NCBI GenBank assembly: GCA_016218915.1
Contig: JACRCQ010000073.1
Span: 124,001 to 188,000, forward strand
Direction: 5' to 3'
Length of the DNA: 64,000 nt
Origin: Deltaproteobacteria bacterium
GTDB lineage: Bacteria > Myxococcota_A > Polyangia > Polyangiales > Polyangiaceae
Below, in pieces: positions 59,801 to 64,000 of this stretch. The notes beneath the pieces are model-generated. The model saw only the letters and a list, made by a program, of their open reading frames with translations, was not told the origin of the DNA and searched no databases. The translations under genes were made by a program, and so were the position numbers. Position 1 is the first letter of the stretch, and the number at the start of each line of letters is the position of its first letter.

Positions 59801-62201
59801 CACGCTGGTGTTCGACGTGATGTTTGCCGAGGGGCAGAGACGGTTCCTCGAGACGCTGACTCCCTATGCAAGGCAGTTCCTTCCCGTGATGCCCAAGCCC
59901 GACGTGGACCGCGTGGTGGGGCTTCCCCCGTCGATTGCCCTGGAGCAACGGCGATCGAGATCCGGCGGCAATTCCACCGTAGCGACCGTGACCGAGGTGG
60001 CGCACTACCTTCGATTGCTGTTTGCCAAGGTGGGCACCGCCTACTGTCCCAATTGCGATGTCCCGGTGTCAGCGCTCACGGGCGACGAGGTTCTGGCTCG
60101 CGTGCACGCCACGCCGGGCAAGGGGATGCTGCTGGCTCCGGTGGTGCAGGCCCGCAAAGGCGTCTACATGGACCTGCTGACATCGGCGTCGCGCGCCGGC
60201 ATCGAGCAGGCACGGGTCGACGGGGCTGTCATTTCCACGGACAAGCCGCCGCGACTTGCCAAGACGCGCGAGCACACGATCGACCTGATCGTCTACGAAG
60301 GGCCCTTTGCCAGGGTTCCCCGCGAGGCGCTGGAGAGCGCGCTGCACTGGGCCAAGGGGCTGGTGCGCGTGGCAGGGCCGCGCGGCGAAGAGATCCTCTC
60401 GACCACGCGCGCCTGTCCCAGCTGCGGGACCGGCATTCCCGAGCTCGATCCCCGCTGGTTCTCCTTCAATACCAAGCAGGGAGCGTGCGAGGATTGCCAG
60501 GGCACAGGCAAGGAATACGAAGGGTCGAGCGCTCCCTGCACGTCGTGCGAAGGCTCCAGGCTCGCGCCGATCCCCCGGGGCGTGAGAGTCCACGACCGTC
60601 GCTATCACGAAGTCGTGGGGCAGTCGGTGCACAAGGCGCGCGAGGAGATCCGGGCGTGGAAGTTCACCGGCGATCGTGCGCGCATTGCCGGCGGCGCCCT
60701 GTCCGAGCTGATCCGTAGAGTGGACTTCCTGAACGACGTCGGGCTGGGATACCTCGGCCTGGATCGCGATGCGGGCACGCTGTCCGGCGGCGAGATGCAG
60801 CGTTTGCGTCTCTCCGCGCAGCTGGGAGCAGGGTTGACCGGCGCCTTGTACGTGCTCGACGAGCCCACGATCGGCCTTCACCCGAGCGATACCTCCAGGC
60901 TGCTGCGAAACCTTCGGGCGCTGGTGGACACCGGCTCGACCGTGGTGGTGGTGGAGCACGATGCGGACACGATCCGGGCCGCAGATCACATCGTGGATCT
61001 CGGTCCTTCCGGGGGACGTGGCGGCGGCAGGGTCGTGGCCCAGGGTGCGGCTGCGGACGTGCTCGCCGATCCGGCCTCGCCTACCGGTCATTCCCTTCGC
61101 GATCACCGGATGCCTCCGGCTTCGGTGCGTGGCGCAGCTACGGAGCACGTGGTGCTGACCGGGGCGCGGGCCCACAATCTCAAGGGGATTCACGTGCGAA
61201 TCCCTCTGGGAAGGCTGACCGTGGTCGCCGGAGTCTCTGGATCGGGCAAGAGCACGCTCGTGCAGAAGATCCTCTACCCAGCCGTCCGCAAGGCTCTCAA
61301 GCTCGTCGCCGATCCGCCTCTCGCGCACGACCGTCTGCAATGTCCTGCGTCGCTCATCCGCGCCGCAAGCGTGGACCAGCTTCCCATCGGAAGGACGCCG
61401 CGCTCGGTGCCAGCAACGTTCCTCGGGATCTGGGACGACATCCGCAGGCTGTTCGCGGCCACGCCTGAGGCGCAGGTGAAGGGATTCGGCGCGTCGCGCT
61501 TCTCGTTCAACTCGGCAGCGGCTGGCGGCAGGTGCACCACGTGCGACGGGCAAGGGGTGCTCTCCCACGAGATGTCATTCCTTCCGGACGTGATCACCGC
61601 GTGCGACGCTTGCCATGGGAGCCGGTTCGAGTCTGCCACGCTCGAGATTCGCTACCGCGGATTGACCATCGGCGATGTCCTGCGCCTGACCGCGGAAGAA
61701 GCCAGGGAGTTCTTCACATCCCACTCCCGCATCTCGCGTCCGCTCCAGACCCTCTGCGATCTAGGGGTAGGATACGTGCAGCTCGGCCAGGGGTCGCATA
61801 CGCTGTCCGGTGGAGAGGCGCAGCGTTTGAAGCTCGCACTGGAATTGACGGCCAGCGGGCATCATCGTCCCACGCTCTACGTGCTCGACGAGCCCACGAC
61901 CGGCTTGCACCTATCCGATGTTGCCAGGCTGGTCACCGTACTCCACCAGCTGGTAGATCGGGGCGACACGCTCGTGGTGGTGGAGCACCATCCTGACGTG
62001 ATCGCGGCAGCAGACCACGTGATCGAGCTTGGCCCGGAGGGAGGCGACGCAGGCGGAAGGATCGTGGCCGAGGGGGCGCCTGCGGACGTCATGGCCGCGG
62101 GCACGGCGACGGGCAAGGTGCTACGCGCGCTGGCAAGAAACGGATCCAGGCGGGAGCCTGTCAAGAATCCGCGCGCCACAGGTCTCTACGGGCAAGTCTG
62201 A
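56892..62201 (+). CDS. uvrA: Double-length UvrA: tandem fusion with four ATPase domains
   Basis: 1769 residues against about 940 for a normal UvrA. Four Walker A sites lie near residues 31 (GVSGAGKSS), 618 (GPSGSGKST), 963 (GPSGSGKST) and 1447 (GVSGSGKST). Four signature motifs lie near 468, 808, 1297 and 1638 (LSGGEAQR or LSGGEMQR), each followed by a VLDEP Walker B. Four zinc-type CxxC modules are kept, for example CPSCARAF...CSTCKGFG. So two full UvrA units are joined head to tail near residue 920. UvrA scans DNA for bulky damage as a dimer and loads UvrB. A single chain may replace the dimer or serve a specialised role such as UvrA2-like drug tolerance. No frameshift separates the halves. 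Confidence 0.93.
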   Translation: MNRTVLSVARTHNLKGISLQLEGGELVAVTGVSGAGKSSLCIDTLYAEGQRRFVESFSPYARQFLERHERPPIDKLDPVPAAVAVDRRAPVKSSRSTVATMADVEPYLSALFLREALPMCPDCKVVARHIDAAQAASQALEGLKSARVLVVYPRRVEGTAAYLEARDSLVAAGNRRVLVAGAVRDLDEVRPSEVLGAGGQFDVVLDRVTVGSASRLRVQEAFERGWREGGGVVAVVTEDGARRLVRQGLVCPSCARAFEPARPGLFSYQSPVGACSTCKGFGRVIGLDLRKVIPDPGKSLNERVIRPWSGKAAQWERRVMRKYCERMGIDMDLPWALLTEAQRNAVLDGEGTWKGKKYPGVRLWFKWMEGRAYKMHVRVFLSRYRSYDPCPTCDGKRLNESALSYRIDGMDLSQWHGLELREVVERLERLPTRNAQGDLIRRELVSRVGFLCEVGLGYLTLDRQARTLSGGEAQRVSLTAALGASLTGALIVLDEPTVGLHVTDIPPLVRTMRTLADNGNSVLVVEHEPSVIRATDRVIDLGPGAGARGGEILFSGTPAALAKRSDLPTGRALADLDANRKWPRRTPRSWLTVRNARANNLAGLDVRLPLGVVCALSGPSGSGKSTLAEEVLYRAVAAHLSVADVEPAGDHDRIEGLESLYNVVLVDQAPLGRTSRGNPATYTKAWDRIRDRFANEPSAKSAGFGPSHFSFNVSAGRCEACSGEGYETVEMQFLADVSLLCPVCRGKRFRSEVLEVRYRGRSVADVLQMTVDEVLEWADDDAHLTRSLQPLTRLGLGYLPLGQPLSTLSGGEAQRLKLARALRGSVDGTLFVLDEPSAGLHPEDVGYLVDAMHDLASRGASVIVVDHDLQVIRACDWVVDLGPGAGRDGGNVVAEGTPEHIAQGKGRTALALREAALPAARSARKAADRPAVGDAIQIQNAREHNLREVTCAIPKEKLVVVTGPSGSGKSTLVFDVMFAEGQRRFLETLTPYARQFLPVMPKPDVDRVVGLPPSIALEQRRSRSGGNSTVATVTEVAHYLRLLFAKVGTAYCPNCDVPVSALTGDEVLARVHATPGKGMLLAPVVQARKGVYMDLLTSASRAGIEQARVDGAVISTDKPPRLAKTREHTIDLIVYEGPFARVPREALESALHWAKGLVRVAGPRGEEILSTTRACPSCGTGIPELDPRWFSFNTKQGACEDCQGTGKEYEGSSAPCTSCEGSRLAPIPRGVRVHDRRYHEVVGQSVHKAREEIRAWKFTGDRARIAGGALSELIRRVDFLNDVGLGYLGLDRDAGTLSGGEMQRLRLSAQLGAGLTGALYVLDEPTIGLHPSDTSRLLRNLRALVDTGSTVVVVEHDADTIRAADHIVDLGPSGGRGGGRVVAQGAAADVLADPASPTGHSLRDHRMPPASVRGAATEHVVLTGARAHNLKGIHVRIPLGRLTVVAGVSGSGKSTLVQKILYPAVRKALKLVADPPLAHDRLQCPASLIRAASVDQLPIGRTPRSVPATFLGIWDDIRRLFAATPEAQVKGFGASRFSFNSAAAGGRCTTCDGQGVLSHEMSFLPDVITACDACHGSRFESATLEIRYRGLTIGDVLRLTAEEAREFFTSHSRISRPLQTLCDLGVGYVQLGQGSHTLSGGEAQRLKLALELTASGHHRPTLYVLDEPTTGLHLSDVARLVTVLHQLVDRGDTLVVVEHHPDVIAAADHVIELGPEGGDAGGRIVAEGAPADVMAAGTATGKVLRALARNGSRREPVKNPRATGLYGQV

Positions 62202-63220
62202 CGCCAGACGTCCAGATCCCGGTGCTTGAGGATGGCATTGAGCTGCAGAGAGGCCGCCTGGGAGCAGGCGTCGGCGAACACGATCCCGGTGTCGTCGTAT
62301 TCGCACATGAATACCGGCTTTCCGGCAGCAACGAAGCCGGACATGTCACCGCACCAGCCCTGATCGAAGCAGTCTTCGGTCAGGGCCCAGTCGAAGTAGG
62401 ACAGGAGCTCTGCCGCCTGATCTTGATCGTTCTTCAATCCTATGGATAGCCCTCGGGCGTGCGCTGCGTCAGCGAGCCACTTGTTGTATGCGAGCTGATC
62501 GGCCGCGGTGAGGGGGAATCCGGTGTCTGCACCATACGTGTCGATGTTGTCCGGCTCCAGCCCGTCGAATCCCTTGGACTTGCACTGATCCATGCGCGCT
62601 TCCATGATCGGTGCGAGCTTGGCGATCTGACGTATGTCCAGGAACTTCTCGCCTGGCCATCCGGGGTACTCGTTGCCGATCACCTCTGCCGGGAAGTCAT
62701 TCTTGTCCGGGCGGTAGTCCTCCCAGCTTCCGGCACTCATGTAGCAGATGACTTTGCGGTTCTTCGCGTGGAGCGCCTGCACGACGCTGGCATCGTTGTC
62801 GAACATGTCAATGTCGAACACTTCTGCGTCGACGTTCGTGTCGACCGGCGTGTCGAGCTGCCATTGCCACGTAGCCTTGACCGGGGGCTTCCACCAGCTC
62901 TGCGCGCCCGCGCTTCCGGCCTGTCCCGCAGAGCCGCCGGTTGCAGAGCCCCCAGCTCCGCCCTGGCCGCTCCCCGCGGTTCCTCCGGTTGCGCTGCCTG
63001 CGGTTCCTCCCGTGGCGCTGCCTCCTGCTCCCCCGGTCGCGGCCCCTCCGGTACCGGACTGCCCACCCGAGCCCCCCGGGCCGCTGCCGCCAGCGCTCTC
63101 GGCAGCCGCATCCTGAGGCGTCCCTCCCGCCCCCGGCGCAGGCGCCGAGTCGTCCGAGGAGCACCCTGCGATCCATCCCACCAGGGCGAGCGCGACCGGA
63201 ACCAGAGCGTGCTTGATCAT
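62186..63220 (-). CDS. GH114-like glycosidase lipoprotein (polygalactosaminidase type)
   Basis: 344 residues. The signal ends GWIAGC; a Gly/Ala/Ser linker of about 75 residues (TGGAGGSATGG units) leads to a TIM-barrel of the GH114 family, starting WQWQLDTPVDTNVDAEVFDID. Acidic residues in DIDMFD, GLEPDNID and LTEDCF are the expected catalytic cleft. Enzymes of this family cut alpha-1,4-linked galactosamine polymers in extracellular matrix. It overlaps the uvrA end by 16 bp on the other strand. Confidence 0.85.
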   Translation of the reverse strand: MIKHALVPVALALVGWIAGCSSDDSAPAPGAGGTPQDAAAESAGGSGPGGSGGQSGTGGAATGGAGGSATGGTAGSATGGTAGSGQGGAGGSATGGSAGQAGSAGAQSWWKPPVKATWQWQLDTPVDTNVDAEVFDIDMFDNDASVVQALHAKNRKVICYMSAGSWEDYRPDKNDFPAEVIGNEYPGWPGEKFLDIRQIAKLAPIMEARMDQCKSKGFDGLEPDNIDTYGADTGFPLTAADQLAYNKWLADAAHARGLSIGLKNDQDQAAELLSYFDWALTEDCFDQGWCGDMSGFVAAGKPVFMCEYDDTGIVFADACSQAASLQLNAILKHRDLDVWRQTCP

Positions 63221-63244
63221 TGCCTTCCCCTCGCAGTCAATGCG

Positions 63245-63661
63245 CTATTCGTAGATGACATTGGAATCCTTCGGGCGACCCCTTCTCGCATCCTTGCCCG
63301 CGTCCCGAGGGGGCGGATACCGGGGATCCACTGCGGCCTCCCCTGGCGCGTCCGACGAAGCGTCGGCAGCCGCGCTCGGCGAAGCGTCCGCAGCCGCGTC
63401 CGTCGAATCGGTCCTGGCCGGCGGCGAGCTCGCAGGAGGTGGCACTGCAGAGACGATCACGGGCGAGCTTCCCATGGGGACGATGGGCGACCCTTCCTGG
63501 GGCGTGTCGCCGGCGGAAGGCGAGGCTGCCAGCGACTTGCAGGCTTCCAGCAGTGCGCTCGCAGCGCCGAGTCCCAAGGCTGCCACCACGATCGCTCCCA
63601 GACGCAGCCGTCGCGCCGTCACCCTGCCGCGGTCATCGATCCATCTCCGAGCGCGTGTCAT
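63245..63661 (-). CDS. Small anchored protein with Ala/Ser/Pro-rich outside region
   Basis: 138 residues. One hydrophobic helix (about 21-41) contains Cys within LLEACKS, giving either a membrane anchor or a lipoprotein. The rest is low-complexity (DAAADASPSAAADASSDA) and ends in a basic KDARRGRPKDSN stretch. No function is recognised. The ATG overlaps the stop of the upstream radical SAM gene by 4 bp, so the two are cotranscribed. Confidence 0.65.
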   Translation of the reverse strand: MTRARRWIDDRGRVTARRLRLGAIVVAALGLGAASALLEACKSLAASPSAGDTPQEGSPIVPMGSSPVIVSAVPPPASSPPARTDSTDAAADASPSAAADASSDAPGEAAVDPRYPPPRDAGKDARRGRPKDSNVIYE

Positions 63662-64000
63662 TGCAGGTCCTGCTTTGCGTGGATGCGTTGCCCGAAGCCG
63701 GCAGCATACCAGACCCGAAAGAGCGCGTCATGCAGGCGCGGCATGGGAAGCCGGGTGAGAGCGCCGAGCACGCGGCGGACTTCGGGAAATTCCACAGCAA
63801 GGCCGAGGAGCTTGTGGAGACGCTCGATGCGGTCCCGGTCGGTGGCGCTGCCATACTTGAACGGCGACACAGCGAGATAGCTGTATCCGATCCGGTCGTG
63901 ATCGCCGTCGTACCACCCTTCTTGGACCGCGCGCTCTCCCAGCGGTGTTCCTGGATACGGCTGCAGCAGCGTGGCTTCTGCGTAGTCGGGCCTGCATTCC
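63658..64000 (-). CDS. C-terminal part of a B12-binding-type radical SAM protein (partial)
   Basis: 113 residues are visible and the gene runs off the right edge. The phrases YAEATLLQPYPGTPLGERA and EGWYDG match the end of the TIM-barrel of B12-binding radical SAM proteins, followed by a helical tail (LHKLLGLAVEFPEVRRVL). The CxxxCxxC cluster that would prove this lies outside the window. The substrate is unknown. Confidence 0.7.
   Translation of the reverse strand, partial: ECRPDYAEATLLQPYPGTPLGERAVQEGWYDGDHDRIGYSYLAVSPFKYGSATDRDRIERLHKLLGLAVEFPEVRRVLGALTRLPMPRLHDALFRVWYAAGFGQRIHAKQDLQ

Overview
The window looks like a chromosomal segment of a high-GC, secretion-rich bacterium, most likely Myxococcota and probably Polyangia-like. 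That is inference from gene style: many lipoproteins with Gly-rich GGxGG or Pro/Asp-rich linkers, a MYXO-CTERM-like sorting tail on a trypsin-like protease, a gingipain-like protease, a complete moxR/DUF58/VWA (Bat) operon and an AftB/LphB-like membrane glycosyltransferase. No rRNA, tRNA, CRISPR array, prophage or plasmid function was seen. Genes are dense, and many neighbours overlap by 4 bp (ATGA or GTGA).

Layout. 1-4.2 kb: tail of an unknown gene, then a minus-strand sugar-type ABC importer (ATPase, Tat-type binding lipoprotein, two permeases). 4.5-7.5 kb: aldehyde dehydrogenase and a lamin-tail lipoprotein. 7.5-14 kb: minus-strand folP-cdaA-cdaR-gloB-HAD facing a divergent 7TM-HD phosphodiesterase, which together form a complete cyclic-di-AMP synthesis, control and breakdown module. 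14.2-18.9 kb: Hsp20, an L,D-transpeptidase-like lipoprotein, a GT-C membrane protein and a DtxR-type regulator. 19.2-20.3 kb: a decayed group II intron whose reverse transcriptase is cut to its N-terminus. 20.4-27.3 kb: a 1440-residue zincin lipoprotein, a phosphodiester-glycosidase-like protein and an unknown envelope protein. 27.3-30.2 kb: two small genes and atpDC. 30.2-38 kb: secreted or surface proteins separated by noncoding DNA packed with hairpin arrays and dispersed repeats. 38.3-40.3 kb: RRM protein, Pcm and a lipoprotein. 40.3-49.3 kb: an eight-gene minus-strand Bat operon. 49.5-53.2 kb: a degenerate NtrC-like regulator, TldE/PmbA and a membrane protein. 53.3-55.6 kb: larB-larC of the nickel-pincer cofactor pathway, with a 92-residue His tract on LarC. 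55.6-64 kb: hydrolase, a double-length four-ATPase UvrA, a GH114 lipoprotein, a small anchored protein and the end of a radical SAM gene.

The most unusual items are: the tandem UvrA fusion; the LarC poly-His domain; a regulator that has lost nearly every receiver and sigma54-activator residue but kept its DNA-binding domain; hairpin arrays with 25-26 bp period whose arms vary in a compensatory way; a short dispersed repeat that also encodes part of two signal peptides in the Bat operon; and the group II intron relic. Functions come from motifs read by eye. No database search was run.
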